DNA of 49,623 nt from Planctomycetota bacterium (GCA_017303535.1 JAFLCO010000007.1:1-49623), one strand, 5' to 3'; numbered from the stretch's first letter, positions 1 to 8,161 are shown. Program-made: numbers and translations. The notes: generated by a model from the sequence alone, not told the origin.

Positions 1-2
1 TC

Positions 3-575
3 GACAACCTGCTGAACATGACGAGGATCGAATCGGGCATATTTAAGGTGTCGAAGCAAGCCCACGTGTTGGAAGAGGTGGTGGGCTCGACGCTGCGAAA
101 TTTGTCCGACCATCGGCGGGCTTCCAACGTGCAAGTGCGGCTGCCGGCCGACCTGCCGCTCGTGCCGATGGACGACGTCCTTTTCCAGCAGGTGCTCTTC
201 AATCTCTTAGACAACGCTCAGAAGTACTCGCCGGCCGATTCCGTCGTCGAACTTGCCGCGGCGGTTGAAGCGGATCGACTTCGCGTGGAAGTGGCCGACC
301 GTGGAGCGGGCCTTCGCATCGGCGACGAACAGCGCGTGTTTGAAAAATTCTATCGAGGCCCGGGCGAGGTGCAGCGCACGCCGGGTAGCGGGCTGGGGCT
401 CACGATCTGCCGGGCCATCATCGCGGCCCACGGCGGCACGATCGTCGCCGAGAATCGCCCCGGCGGCGGCGCGGTCTTTCGTCTTTGGCTGCCGCTCTAC
501 GCCCCGACTTCCGACCATTTCTCTGCCGCCGAACGCTTGACGACGGCAACCTCCGTTTTGGAAAGCCCATCTTGA
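3..575 (+). CDS. kdpD: Sensor histidine kinase KdpD, C-terminal part (5' truncated by window edge)
   Basis: This is the catalytic end of the KdpD sensor kinase, which senses K+ limitation or turgor and phosphorylates KdpE. The frame is open from base 3, so the N-terminal Usp, sensor and transmembrane parts and the phospho-acceptor His lie outside the window. The visible 190 residues start just after the H-box (NLLNMTRIESG, typical of KdpD) and hold the HATPase boxes: N-box (FNLLDNAQKYSP), G1 (VADRGAGL), F-box (FEKFYR) and G2 (GSGLGLTI). The stop overlaps the start of kdpE, so the two are translationally coupled. The assignment to KdpD rather than another kinase rests on the KdpD-like sequence and the KdpE neighbour; kdpFABC is not in view. 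Confidence 0.88.
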   Translation, partial: DNLLNMTRIESGIFKVSKQAHVLEEVVGSTLRNLSDHRRASNVQVRLPADLPLVPMDDVLFQQVLFNLLDNAQKYSPADSVVELAAAVEADRLRVEVADRGAGLRIGDEQRVFEKFYRGPGEVQRTPGSGLGLTICRAIIAAHGGTIVAENRPGGGAVFRLWLPLYAPTSDHFSAAERLTTATSVLESPS

Positions 576-1273
576 ACGACGCCCGACCCACGATCCTGAT
601 CGTCGACGACGAAGAGGCGATCCGCGACTTTTTGACGACGACGCTCGACGGCGCCGGTTATTCGCCGACCGCCGTCGCCACCGGTCAAGAAGCGCTGGCG
701 GCATCGTTGCGCAAGCCGCCGGAATTGATGATTCTCGATCTGTGCTTGCCCGACCTTACGGGCGGTGAAGTCCTCGTTGAGCTTCGCACTTGGTCGAAGC
801 TGCCGGTCGTCGTGTTGTCGGCCGTCGGAAATGAAATGCAGAAGGTGGAAGCCTTCAATGCGGGTGCCGACGACTACCTGACGAAGCCCTTCGGCGTTCC
901 GGAACTTCTGGCCCGTGTGCGAGCCGTCTTGCGGCGTTCGGCCCCCGGGATAACCGATGAAACGGCGGAACGGCGGTTCGAAGTCGGCGAGCTAACGATC
1001 GACTCGGCGGCCCGCCGAGTCTTCCGCGCCGGAGACGAAGTTCGTCTGACGCCCACCGAGTATCGGCTGCTGTCGCTCATGGCGAGGCACGCCGGCAAAG
1101 TGCTTACGCACGCCTTCTTGCTGGGGCAGGTTTGGGGCCCGGAGCACTTGGCCGAAGTCAATTACCTGCGGGTGTTTATGGCCGGCCTGCGGCGCAAGCT
1201 CGAGGTCGATTCGGCCCTGCCCCGCTATCTTTTGACGGAGCAAGGCGTCGGCTATCGACTGGCCGACCAATAA
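572..1273 (+). CDS. kdpE: Response regulator KdpE (OmpR family), TTG start
   Basis: Cytoplasmic DNA-binding response regulator of 233 residues that receives phosphate from KdpD and normally activates the Kdp K+-ATPase genes. The receiver domain (about residues 6-118) has the acidic pair in VDDEE, the phospho-acceptor Asp in ILDLCLPD, and the Lys of the DDYLTKPF motif. The C-terminal winged helix (about 135-230) ends in the usual LLTEQGVGYRL. The frame is open further upstream to 485, but that extension lies over kdpD codons and would add unrelated residues. I chose the TTG at 572 because it overlaps the kdpD TGA (TTGA), has a GGAAAG stretch about 8 bases upstream, and puts the receiver domain at the N-terminus as in the family. 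Confidence 0.88.
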   Translation: MNDARPTILIVDDEEAIRDFLTTTLDGAGYSPTAVATGQEALAASLRKPPELMILDLCLPDLTGGEVLVELRTWSKLPVVVLSAVGNEMQKVEAFNAGADDYLTKPFGVPELLARVRAVLRRSAPGITDETAERRFEVGELTIDSAARRVFRAGDEVRLTPTEYRLLSLMARHAGKVLTHAFLLGQVWGPEHLAEVNYLRVFMAGLRRKLEVDSALPRYLLTEQGVGYRLADQ

Positions 1274-1644
1274 AGCCCGGCGCGAGCCGGCAGACGGAGA
1301 CGAATGCGTGGCTGCGCAGCGTTCAGATGCTGCCGGCGATGCTCATTTTGAGGCCGACTTCAGTGCCGGCATTTTTGCAAAACGTCGCTTACAGCCGTGC
1401 AAGGCGAAGCAAACTCGGCGCGACCGTTACAGCTTAACGCGCCGAGGCGTCGTGGCGGCCGAAACAGCCCCGAGTTCGCGAGTTTCCGGTGAACTCCGCC
1501 GCTCGGCCTCACCGATGCAATCAATATCCGAACGGAGTCGACGCGCAAGGCGGCTAACAGCCGGCCGAGCCGTATCGGAAATGTGTACCAACTCGGCGTG
1601 GGCGGATGCCGAGCGACCCTTATCCACGGATGGGAGAACAGAGT
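1274..1644 (+). other. Intergenic leader region before the porin gene
   Basis: These 371 bases have no convincing ORF on either strand; the long minus-strand frame crossing here is a shadow of the porin gene. There is no U-tract terminator after kdpE. The stretch probably holds the promoter and a long 5' leader of the porin gene, but I see no clear -35/-10 pair. A GGGAG ribosome-binding site sits at 1632-1636, 8 bases before the porin ATG at 1645. Confidence 0.4.
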
Positions 1645-2934
1645 ATGAAATGGTCCTTGAAGGCCCTTATGTGGGCCGTGGCTTGCTGCCTCTGGACGGC
1701 GCAAGCTTCTGCAGAAACGCCCAGCACGACGACGGCCTTCGACTCTGCTGCCGCGGAGAAGGTCTCGTACACGCTGACGGCGTGCGGCGCCTGTGACAAC
1801 GGCTGCAACAGCTGTAACAGCGGTTGCAACGAAGGCATGTTCGGCTTCGGCCTGTTGGGCACGCAGCCGCTTGGTGATCCTTGGAAGCTGAAAGACCTTT
1901 GTGGTTTCGACTACGGGGGTTGGGTGCAAGTCGGCGGTCAGGATTTGAACGACGGCGCCTTCACGGGCAACGGCCGTCTGCAAAACCAAGACGAAGCCGG
2001 CAACGTTCACCTCAACCAGCTCTACGCCTACGTCGCCAAGGTCGCCGACGGCTCGTGCGGCTTCGACTGGGGTTTCCGGTTCGACAGCATGTACGGCGTC
2101 GACGGCAACGAAGGTCAGTCGTTCGGTAACATCAACCCGGGCCACTGGGATTACGCCAACGGCTTCGGCGGCCCGGCTCCCGACCCGGTTGATCACGGCC
2201 CGTACGAAATCGCCCTGCCGCAAGCGTACTTCGAAGTCGCGATGGGCGATTTGTCGACGAAGTTCGGTCACTTCTACACCCCGATCGGGTACGAAGTGGT
2301 CACCTCGCCGAATAACTTCTTCCTCAGCCGTCAGTTGACGTTCTACAACAGCGAACCGTTCACTCACACCGGCGTGCTCAGCACGTACAAGATCAGCGAC
2401 AACCTGTCGGTGCTCGGCGGTTGGACGCAAGGCTGGGACACCGGCTTCTATAGCTTCAACAGCGGTTCGAACGTCGTCTACGGCTTCACCTCGACGCTGA
2501 CGGACAACATCACCTTCGCTTGGGCCGGTGCCGCGGGCAACTTCGGCTGGCGTGGCGACGGCTACATCTCCAGCGGTATCGGCACCGTGAAGCTGACCGA
2601 CAAGCTGACCGTGGTCGGCCAAATGGACATCCTCGACACCAACTTCGGAACGGGCAACACCAGCACGTTCCAAACGACCGGCATCACCAACAACTCGGTT
2701 GGTGCGATCGGCTACATGTTCTATCAGCTGACGGATCGCGTCGCGATCGGCAGCCGTACGGAATGGTACAAGGCCGACGGCATCTCGTACCAAACCTACA
2801 CCACCGGCTTGAACGTCAAGCTGACGCCGAACCTGATCTTGCGTCCGGAAGTTCGCAAGAACGACAGCAACGGCGACAACAACGATCTGTTCAACCGCAC
2901 GATTGTCGGTGCCGACGCGATCCTCACGTTCTAA
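1645..2934 (+). CDS. Outer-membrane beta-barrel porin, BBP2 (OmpL-like) family, with N-terminal Cys cluster
   Basis: Secreted protein of 429 residues. A Sec signal peptide covers residues 1-23 (basic start, hydrophobic core, SA-E cleavage region after QASA). The mature part is rich in Gly, Asn, Thr and aromatic residues in alternating strands, contains the DLSTKFGHFYTPIGYE segment typical of planctomycete putative porins of the BBP2 family, and ends in TF (terminal aromatic), as outer-membrane barrels do. The role is inferred to be a general diffusion porin. The ATG at 1645 was chosen over an in-frame start at 1606 because of the signal peptide and the GGGAG site. Odd: Cys47, 50, 54, 57 and 61 form a CX2CX3CX2CX3C cluster in a Gly/Asn-rich stretch soon after the signal peptide. 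A strong terminator follows at 2971, so the gene is probably monocistronic. Confidence 0.82.
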   Translation: MKWSLKALMWAVACCLWTAQASAETPSTTTAFDSAAAEKVSYTLTACGACDNGCNSCNSGCNEGMFGFGLLGTQPLGDPWKLKDLCGFDYGGWVQVGGQDLNDGAFTGNGRLQNQDEAGNVHLNQLYAYVAKVADGSCGFDWGFRFDSMYGVDGNEGQSFGNINPGHWDYANGFGGPAPDPVDHGPYEIALPQAYFEVAMGDLSTKFGHFYTPIGYEVVTSPNNFFLSRQLTFYNSEPFTHTGVLSTYKISDNLSVLGGWTQGWDTGFYSFNSGSNVVYGFTSTLTDNITFAWAGAAGNFGWRGDGYISSGIGTVKLTDKLTVVGQMDILDTNFGTGNTSTFQTTGITNNSVGAIGYMFYQLTDRVAIGSRTEWYKADGISYQTYTTGLNVKLTPNLILRPEVRKNDSNGDNNDLFNRTIVGADAILTF

Positions 2935-2970
2935 CCTGAAAAGGTTCGAACGCACGGCAAGCATCACCAA

Positions 2971-3006
2971 GCCCCGAGTCGCAAGACTCGGGGCTTGCTT
3001 GTTTTT
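2971..3006 (+). terminator. Rho-independent terminator of the porin gene
   Basis: Perfect 10-bp stem (2971-2980 with 2985-2994) closing a GCAA tetraloop, followed by a T-rich run ending in TTTTT at 3002-3006. It sits 37 bases after the porin stop codon. Confidence 0.9.
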
Positions 3007-3101
3007 ACGCGCCGATTCGATACGCCTCACATTCCCGCCTCCGGCGACGCCCAAGCGAGCTGCCCCGGGTGCCGCGCGAGCGCTTAAGCGCAACAGAAGC
3101 G

Positions 3102-3162
3102 CCGCCTCATTTCACGGCTCGCTGCCTGCACTTTGTTCGTGCGTTGCGACGGAATGAGGCAC
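3102..3162 (+). ncRNA. Candidate structured RNA or leader: long imperfect hairpin in an ORF-free spacer
   Basis: Arms near 3102 (GCCTCATTTC) and 3153 (GGAATGAGGC) pair over 10 bp with one wobble; inside, GCAC and GTGC close a 7-base loop. The region between the porin terminator (3006) and the second strong terminator (3316-3357) has no credible ORF. A short noncoding transcript ending at the second terminator is one explanation; degenerate repeat DNA is another. It does not match the core motifs of 4.5S RNA, tmRNA or RNase P RNA that I can recall. Confidence 0.25.
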
Positions 3163-3315
3163 TCAAACCGCTGCGAACTGTCAGTCGAAAAAACGTCGAA
3201 TGCCGTGGTAGCCTTGCTAAGTGCTTACCGCCGTTGACTTGCGTCGGCCCGGCCTCGTCGGCGGCTCAACCTTCGGCACACCCCTTGCAATATCCTATGT
3301 GGGCGTGCGATGCGT

Positions 3316-3357
3316 TGCCCGCGGCTGAGGGCCCTCGGCCGCGGGCAGCTTTTTTTT
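3316..3357 (+). terminator. Strong Rho-independent terminator with no obvious upstream gene
   Basis: A 10-bp GC-rich stem (3316-3325 with 3338-3347) extended inward by a partly paired GGCC centre is followed by eight T residues (3350-3357). It lies 310 bases after the porin terminator and 240 bases before the PII gene, in a spacer without an ORF, so it must end a noncoding transcript, act as an attenuator or back up the porin terminator. Confidence 0.8.
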
Positions 3358-3595
3358 GATGGGCATATCGGCCCAACGTCGGGATACGTAAGCTGCGAAA
3401 CGGAAGCCCCGATACGCAAGCCGGAGAGCCGGAGTTTCCGCCCGATTCCAAATGTGCCGTCGGCCATAAGGTCGCCCGGTCTCTTGAGGCCGCGTCGTCG
3501 CCGACCTACGATACGGTTCTTCGGCCGCACGCCATGCAGCCGTTTTTCCGTCGCCCGCCGAAAGACGCCCGCTCCGCTTAAGAACCGTCCCGCCT

Positions 3596-3943
3596 ATGAA
3601 GCTGATCATTGCCATCATCCAGCCCAGCAAGCTCGAAGCCGTAAAGGCCGCTCTTACCGAGGTCGAAGTCTTTCGCCTGACGGTGATGGACGTACAAGGC
3701 TTCGGCCGCCAAAAGGGGCACACCGAACTATACCGCGGGCACGAGTTCTCGGTGAATCTGCTGCGCAAGGTCCAGCTGCAGATCGCCGTGAACGAAGAGT
3801 TCGTCGAGCCGACGATTCAAGCCGTCATCAAAGGGGGCCGCAGCGGCGCTCAAGGCGAAATCGGCGACGGCAAGATCTTCGTCCTGCCGATGGACGATTG
3901 CATTCGCATCCGCACCGGCGAGCGCGGCAACGAAGCGATTTAG
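3596..3943 (+). CDS. Nitrogen regulatory protein P-II family (GlnB/GlnK-like), Phe at position 51
   Basis: Small cytoplasmic trimeric signalling protein (115 residues) that reads 2-oxoglutarate and ATP/ADP and controls nitrogen enzymes or transporters. The N-terminus, the T-loop start (GFGRQKGHTELYRG, Tyr46 kept) and the C-terminal block (IGDGKIFV and RIRTGERGNEAI) match the family well. Two deviations are visible against E. coli GlnB: position 51, the uridylylated Tyr, is Phe here, and three extra residues (around GGR) precede the IGDGK signature, giving 115 instead of 112 residues. The gene stands alone; neither amtB nor glnA is next to it. It is clearly a PII protein, but uridylylation at residue 51 cannot occur, so it is either unmodified or regulated differently. 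Confidence 0.9.
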   Translation: MKLIIAIIQPSKLEAVKAALTEVEVFRLTVMDVQGFGRQKGHTELYRGHEFSVNLLRKVQLQIAVNEEFVEPTIQAVIKGGRSGAQGEIGDGKIFVLPMDDCIRIRTGERGNEAI

Positions 3944-4019
3944 CACCGCCCGAGAAACGCGGCGCGCCTACAATTCGGTCGCTCCCGCCTGTTAACGGTA
4001 TTTGGACGACCGCTCGGCC

Positions 4020-5489
4020 ATGATTTCGTTCGACAACACCTATGCCCGCGAATTGACGGGCTTTTACGCTCCCTATGCGCCGCAGGCGTTTCCAAGCCCT
4101 GCGCTCTTGCGATGGAACGCGGACTTGGCCGAAGAACTCGGCTTGTCGCTCGCCGGTGTGTCGGCGGAGCAACTCGCCCGCTGGTTCTCGGGAAGCGAAT
4201 TGCCCGACGGGGCTCAACCGATCGCGCAGGCCTACGCCGGCCATCAGTTCGGCAACTTCGTTCCGCAACTTGGCGACGGTCGCGCGCTGCTGCTCGGCGA
4301 AGTCGTCGATCGGCACGGTCGACGGCGCGACATCGCCTTCAAAGGTTCCGGGGCGACCCCCTTCTCGCGCGGCGGCGACGGCAAAGCGGCCGTCGGACCG
4401 GTGCTGCGCGAGTACGTCGTCGGCGAAGCCATGCATGCCTTGGGCATTCCGACGACGAGAGCCTTGGCGGCCGTCGCCACGGGCGAACCTGTGCGGCGCG
4501 AGCGAACGTTGCCGGGTGCAGTGTTGACGCGCGTCGCCGCGAGCCATATTCGCGTCGGTACGTTTCAGTACTTTGCCGTGCGCGGCGACCTTGAGAAACT
4601 CCGCCGCTTGGCCGACTACGTCATCGCTCGACACTACCCGGAGATCGGCAACGACGCCGATCGCTACCTTTCACTCTTGCGAGCGGTGGCCGGACGCCAA
4701 GCCTCGTTGATCGCGCAGTGGATGCACGTCGGCTTCATTCACGGTGTGATGAACACCGACAACATGGCGATCTCCGGCGAAACGATCGACTACGGCCCAT
4801 GCGCATTTATGGAAGCGTACGATTCGGCGACCGTGTTCAGCTCGATCGACCGCGGCGGGCGTTATGCCTACGGTCGCCAGCCGGCGATCGCACAGTGGAA
4901 CCTCGCCCGCTTTGCGGAGACGCTCCTGCCGCTCATCGACGAAGGCGAGCAGGATCGGGCCGTGGAGCGAGCGACCGAAGTTCTGCAGCAGTTCGCCGCG
5001 GTATTTGCAGAGGCCTGGCTCGCCGGGATGCGCCGTAAGCTCGGACTGACGACCGCCGCAGACGAAGACCGAGCGCTGGTCGACGACTGGCTTGCGCTGA
5101 TTCAGAAGCACGGTGCCGACTACACCTTGGCGTGGCGCCGGCTCGCGGACACGGTCGATCAAGACGCGCCGAGCCTTCATGAAATGCTCGCCGATCCCGG
5201 CGAACTGTCAGCTTGGCTTGCGCGGTGGCGACGTCGACTCGCAACGGAATCGCAGGCGCCTGCCGACGTCGCCGCGGCGATGCGCAAGGTTAACCCGCTT
5301 TACATCCCGCGCAACCAGCGTGTGGAAGAAGCCCTCGCGGCGGCGACCGACGACGGCGACTTGCGGCCGTTTGAACGACTGCTCGAAGCGGTCACGCGCC
5401 CGTTCGAGGAACGCCCTGGCTACGAAATCTTCGCGGAACCGGCCGCCGTCGAATTTGCCTCGTGCTTCCGCACATTTTGCGGCACTTAG
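4020..5489 (+). CDS. selO: SelO/YdiU family protein adenylyltransferase (pseudokinase fold)
   Basis: Protein of 489 residues of the SelO (UPF0061/YdiU) family, which uses a flipped ATP in a kinase-like fold to AMPylate proteins, linked in other organisms to redox stress. Visible blocks in order: YAGHQFGNF and LGDGRALLLGE near residues 75-95, FKGSGATPFSRGGDG near 110-125, the VLREYVVGEAMHALGI helix, HGVMNTDNM near 243 (catalytic Asn/Asp region) and DYGPCAFM. The end, SCFRTFC followed by Gly-Thr, keeps two cysteines near the C-terminus, reminiscent of the C-terminal redox Cys or Sec of the family. A TTG at 4002 gives six more residues; the ATG at 4020 fits the family N-terminus better. It is 59 bases after the PII stop with no terminator between, so a PII-SelO transcript is possible. 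Confidence 0.9.
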   Translation: MISFDNTYARELTGFYAPYAPQAFPSPALLRWNADLAEELGLSLAGVSAEQLARWFSGSELPDGAQPIAQAYAGHQFGNFVPQLGDGRALLLGEVVDRHGRRRDIAFKGSGATPFSRGGDGKAAVGPVLREYVVGEAMHALGIPTTRALAAVATGEPVRRERTLPGAVLTRVAASHIRVGTFQYFAVRGDLEKLRRLADYVIARHYPEIGNDADRYLSLLRAVAGRQASLIAQWMHVGFIHGVMNTDNMAISGETIDYGPCAFMEAYDSATVFSSIDRGGRYAYGRQPAIAQWNLARFAETLLPLIDEGEQDRAVERATEVLQQFAAVFAEAWLAGMRRKLGLTTAADEDRALVDDWLALIQKHGADYTLAWRRLADTVDQDAPSLHEMLADPGELSAWLARWRRRLATESQAPADVAAAMRKVNPLYIPRNQRVEEALAAATDDGDLRPFERLLEAVTRPFEERPGYEIFAEPAAVEFASCFRTFCGT

Positions 5490-5607
5490 AGAACGTTGCC
5501 GCCAATCGACGGTCGCCGCACCTACGCAGGGGTCTGCCCAAACCCTCGCCGGCGAATTACGATCTGAGGAATCCGCACCGCATTCCACGATTCCTAGCGA
5601 GCCCGTC

Positions 5608-6579
5608 ATGAACGCTCCCGAAGCTTCCCAACCGTCGCCGATACGTCGTCGTCATTTCTTGAGCCGAGCGGCCACGGTCGCCGGTGCCGCAGCCGCCGCG
5701 GCTTCCGTCGATTTCGCTCCGTCGGCGTCGGCCGCAGATCAAGCCTCGTCCGCTCTCAAAGGCCGGATCAAGCAGTCGATGGTTTACTGGTGCTTCAACG
5801 TCGCCGGCGAAATGTGGGACATTGAGCGGCAGTGCCAAGTCGCCAAGCAACTCGGCATCACGTCCGTCGAACTGTTGGCGCCCGAATTCTGGCCGACGCT
5901 CAAGAAGCACGGGATGACCTGCGCGATCGCCCCCAACGGCATGCCCGGCGCGCCGTTCATGAAGGGCTTCAACAACCTGAAGTACCACGATGAAGTGATC
6001 GAACGTACGACAAAGATGATCGACCTCTGCGCCGAGGCCGGCTTTCCATCCGTCATCGCCTTCACCGGCTTCAAGTATCACGACGCCGACGATCCGAAGA
6101 GCGGGGAAATCTCGCTCGACGAAGGTTTCAACAACTGCGTCGCCGGCTTCAAGAAGATCATCGGGCACGCCGAGCAGAAAGGCGTGACGATCTGCATCGA
6201 GCATCTTAACAGCCGCGACGGTTCGCACCCCATGAAAGGCCATCCGGGCTACCAAGGGGACGACGTCGACTATGTGGCCGAGATCTGCCGCAAGGTCGGC
6301 TCGACGCGGATGAAGCTACTGTTCGACATCTACCACGTGCAGATCATGAACGGTGACGTCATCCGCCGCCTTGACCAACACAAAGACGTCATCGGCCACA
6401 TCCATACCGCCGGCAACCCGGGCCGCGGCGAACTCGACGACAATCAAGAAATCAACTACCCGCCGATCATGCGGAAGCTCATCGAGATCGGCTACCAGGG
6501 ATACGTCGGGCAGGAGTTTATTCCGACCCGCGATCCGCTGGCCGGGCTGACCGAAGCCGTAAGGCTGTGCGACGTGTAG
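5608..6579 (+). CDS. Tat-exported hydroxypyruvate isomerase-like TIM-barrel protein
   Basis: 323-residue protein with a twin-arginine signal peptide: RRRHFLSRA at about residues 12-20, then an Ala-rich hydrophobic core and a SASA-AD cleavage region near 46. The mature domain is an AP endonuclease 2 / xylose isomerase-like TIM barrel closest to hydroxypyruvate isomerase (Hyi): SVELLAPEFW, CIEHLNSRDG, KLLFDIYHVQIMNGD, GHIHTAGNPGRGELDDNQEINY and GYVGQEFIPT carry the metal-binding Glu, Asp and His positions. Activity on hydroxypyruvate is not certain; planctomycetes have many exported members of this fold with unknown sugar substrates. Start at the ATG 5608, since the frame upstream overlaps selO codons. 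It converges on the phosphofructokinase gene with a palindrome between. Confidence 0.85.
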   Translation: MNAPEASQPSPIRRRHFLSRAATVAGAAAAAASVDFAPSASAADQASSALKGRIKQSMVYWCFNVAGEMWDIERQCQVAKQLGITSVELLAPEFWPTLKKHGMTCAIAPNGMPGAPFMKGFNNLKYHDEVIERTTKMIDLCAEAGFPSVIAFTGFKYHDADDPKSGEISLDEGFNNCVAGFKKIIGHAEQKGVTICIEHLNSRDGSHPMKGHPGYQGDDVDYVAEICRKVGSTRMKLLFDIYHVQIMNGDVIRRLDQHKDVIGHIHTAGNPGRGELDDNQEINYPPIMRKLIEIGYQGYVGQEFIPTRDPLAGLTEAVRLCDV

Positions 6580-6608
6580 TAGAGTACCCCACGTTCGGCA
6601 GACGAACT

Positions 6609-6642
6609 CTGTAGGGAACGCCCTCCGTGGCGTTCCCTACAG
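6609..6642. repeat. Perfect 14-bp inverted repeat between convergent genes
   Basis: Arms 6609-6622 and 6629-6642 are perfect reverse complements around a 6-base loop. It lies between the convergent Hyi-like and phosphofructokinase genes and could stop transcription from both sides, but there is only a short T-run. By sequence (TAGGGAACGCC type) it looks like a REP element rather than a gene-specific terminator. Confidence 0.75.
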
Positions 6643-6665
6643 TTTGTCCAGTTCTTCAGCGCGAA

Positions 6666-7988
6666 CTAGTCCCGCAAGCTCGTCGAGTTGATATACGTCT
6701 CAAGGAACCGGGCCAGCTTGTGGAAGTCGGACGCTCGTTCCACGAACCGCACCGTCGTGACGAGCGTTTCCTGATTCACGAGCTTCTCGAACGGCACGAA
6801 GTGCAAATCAAGCTGGCCGGAAACGGAAACCATCACGCCGCTGAGTCCGTTTTCGACCAGCGCCCGATATGCACCGACGCCGAGTTGGCTGCCGAGCATC
6901 ACGTCGAAGGCGTGCGGCCGTGCGCAACGCGCTTCGTACCCGAGTTGCAAGCCGACGACCTTTCGCGACTTGCCGCTGCGCTTCTTGTATTCGTCCATGA
7001 CGAGCTTGGAGAGCGTCCGACCGAGATTCAGCTGCGAGATCGCGATGTGCCCGTGCTCGTCGCGCGGCACGCCGGCCAGGAACGAGTACGGCAGCAATTC
7101 GGCCATGCCTTCGGCGACCACGATCACGCCGAATTCCTTTCCTTCCTTTTCGCGAGCCTGCATCGTATCAACAATGCGCCCGATGACCGCTTCGACCTTC
7201 ATGACGTCGCGCGTCTTCTGCTGGCCGGTCTTCTCGTCGACGTAGGTTTCCGTCGTGCGGTAGGGGCCATGCACGTCTTCGACGCTCAGCACCAAGCTCG
7301 CCTCGCCGGCAATGGCCACGCCGTACGCCAACCAACCGGCGCTGCGACCCATCGATTCGACGAGGAAGTAATTCCGCGCGGCTTCGGCGTCGGCCAACAG
7401 GTTACGCACTTCGCCGGCCAACGTTTCCACGGCCGTGAAGTACCCGAACGTGAAGTCGATGCCGGCGTAGTCGTTGTCGATCGTCTTCGGCAAGTGGACG
7501 ACCGGGATCTGCTTGCTGCCGGCCGGAAGCAGACGTTGATACATCTGCAGCTTGTTGGCCGTTTTCAGCGTGTCGTCGCCGCCGATGGAAACCAGCGCAT
7601 CGACGCCGAGCGAGCACAACGCGTCGTAAACCGTTTTCAGCGGCTTCGTCTTCTCCGCGTCTTCCAAATGCTTCGGGCTCGAAACGTTCTTCCCGGGGTT
7701 CGTCCGAGCCGTGCCGATCAGAATGCCCGGGCTGTTGCGCGTGCGGCGCAGCGCCTTGTGGTCGAGCTTCATGAAGTTGCGGCCTTCCGTCATCGGATGA
7801 TCGGCCGAAAACTCGACGAGTCCCGAGTAGCCGTGCTTGATGCCGATGACTTCGATGCCGTTGCGAATGAACGACACGGCGGCGGTCGAGATCACGGCGT
7901 TGGCCGCGGGTGCCGGACCGCCGGCAAACAGAATGGCGACTTTCTTGATCGACGTGTTCGGCGTCTTGGGCGAATCAGACGTATTCAT
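6666..7988 (-). CDS. pfp: Pyrophosphate-type 6-phosphofructokinase
   Basis: 440-residue phosphofructokinase that interconverts fructose 6-phosphate and fructose 1,6-bisphosphate in glycolysis/gluconeogenesis. The motifs point to PPi rather than ATP as phosphoryl donor: GGDD at 136-139 (Asp where ATP enzymes have Gly in GGDG), PKTIDND at 167-173 with the Lys found in PPi enzymes and the catalytic Asp pair, then MGRSAGW at 213-219. The length fits the PPi-dependent group. The ATG at 7988 is supported by the conserved KKVAILFAGGPAP start at about residue 15. It lies downstream of accC in the same direction with 173 bases between, and has its own plausible promoter (8060-8089). Confidence 0.88.
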   Translation of the reverse strand: MNTSDSPKTPNTSIKKVAILFAGGPAPAANAVISTAAVSFIRNGIEVIGIKHGYSGLVEFSADHPMTEGRNFMKLDHKALRRTRNSPGILIGTARTNPGKNVSSPKHLEDAEKTKPLKTVYDALCSLGVDALVSIGGDDTLKTANKLQMYQRLLPAGSKQIPVVHLPKTIDNDYAGIDFTFGYFTAVETLAGEVRNLLADAEAARNYFLVESMGRSAGWLAYGVAIAGEASLVLSVEDVHGPYRTTETYVDEKTGQQKTRDVMKVEAVIGRIVDTMQAREKEGKEFGVIVVAEGMAELLPYSFLAGVPRDEHGHIAISQLNLGRTLSKLVMDEYKKRSGKSRKVVGLQLGYEARCARPHAFDVMLGSQLGVGAYRALVENGLSGVMVSVSGQLDLHFVPFEKLVNQETLVTTVRFVERASDFHKLARFLETYINSTSLRD

Positions 7989-8000
7989 CGGTCTACGAGC

Positions 8001-8069
8001 TTTCTAAAACAGGGCGAGGTTTCCCGGGCGGCGATGCGTGAGCCCGAGGGAAGCCGCTCATTTTAGAAA
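8001..8069. promoter_or_regulatory. Perfect 9-bp inverted repeat upstream of the phosphofructokinase gene
   Basis: TTTCTAAAA at 8001-8009 and TTTTAGAAA at 8061-8069 are exact reverse complements with centres 60 bp apart, in a G+C-rich background where such A+T words are rare. The distal copy overlaps the -10 of the candidate promoter and the proximal one lies about 12 bases before the start codon. Spacing suggests a pair of protein-binding sites able to loop, but no regulator is known. Confidence 0.35.
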
Positions 8070-8089
8070 CCGAGGTGCGAGTTCGCCAA
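8060..8089 (-). promoter_or_regulatory. Candidate sigma-70-type promoter of the phosphofructokinase gene
   Basis: On the minus strand TTGGCG (8084-8089) is followed after 18 bases by TAAAAT (8060-8065). The 5' leader to the ATG at 7988 would be about 65 bases. The -10 is good, the -35 moderate. Confidence 0.35.
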
Positions 8090-8161
8090 GGCGTCCCCTC
8101 GCATGGCATAGTCGCGAGGGGCGCACACTTTTAGCGACGCGAAAGATTGCGTGGCGAAAAA

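Noticed and set aside
485..571. Upstream extension of KdpE to 485
   Set aside because: The extra residues overlap kdpD codons and are not part of a receiver domain; the TTG at 572 fits coupling.
1360..3093. Long minus-strand ORF of 577 codons opposite the porin gene
   Set aside because: It is rich in Arg, Val and Asp with no motif, and mirrors the codon bias of the porin frame; the porin has a signal peptide, ribosome-binding site and terminator.
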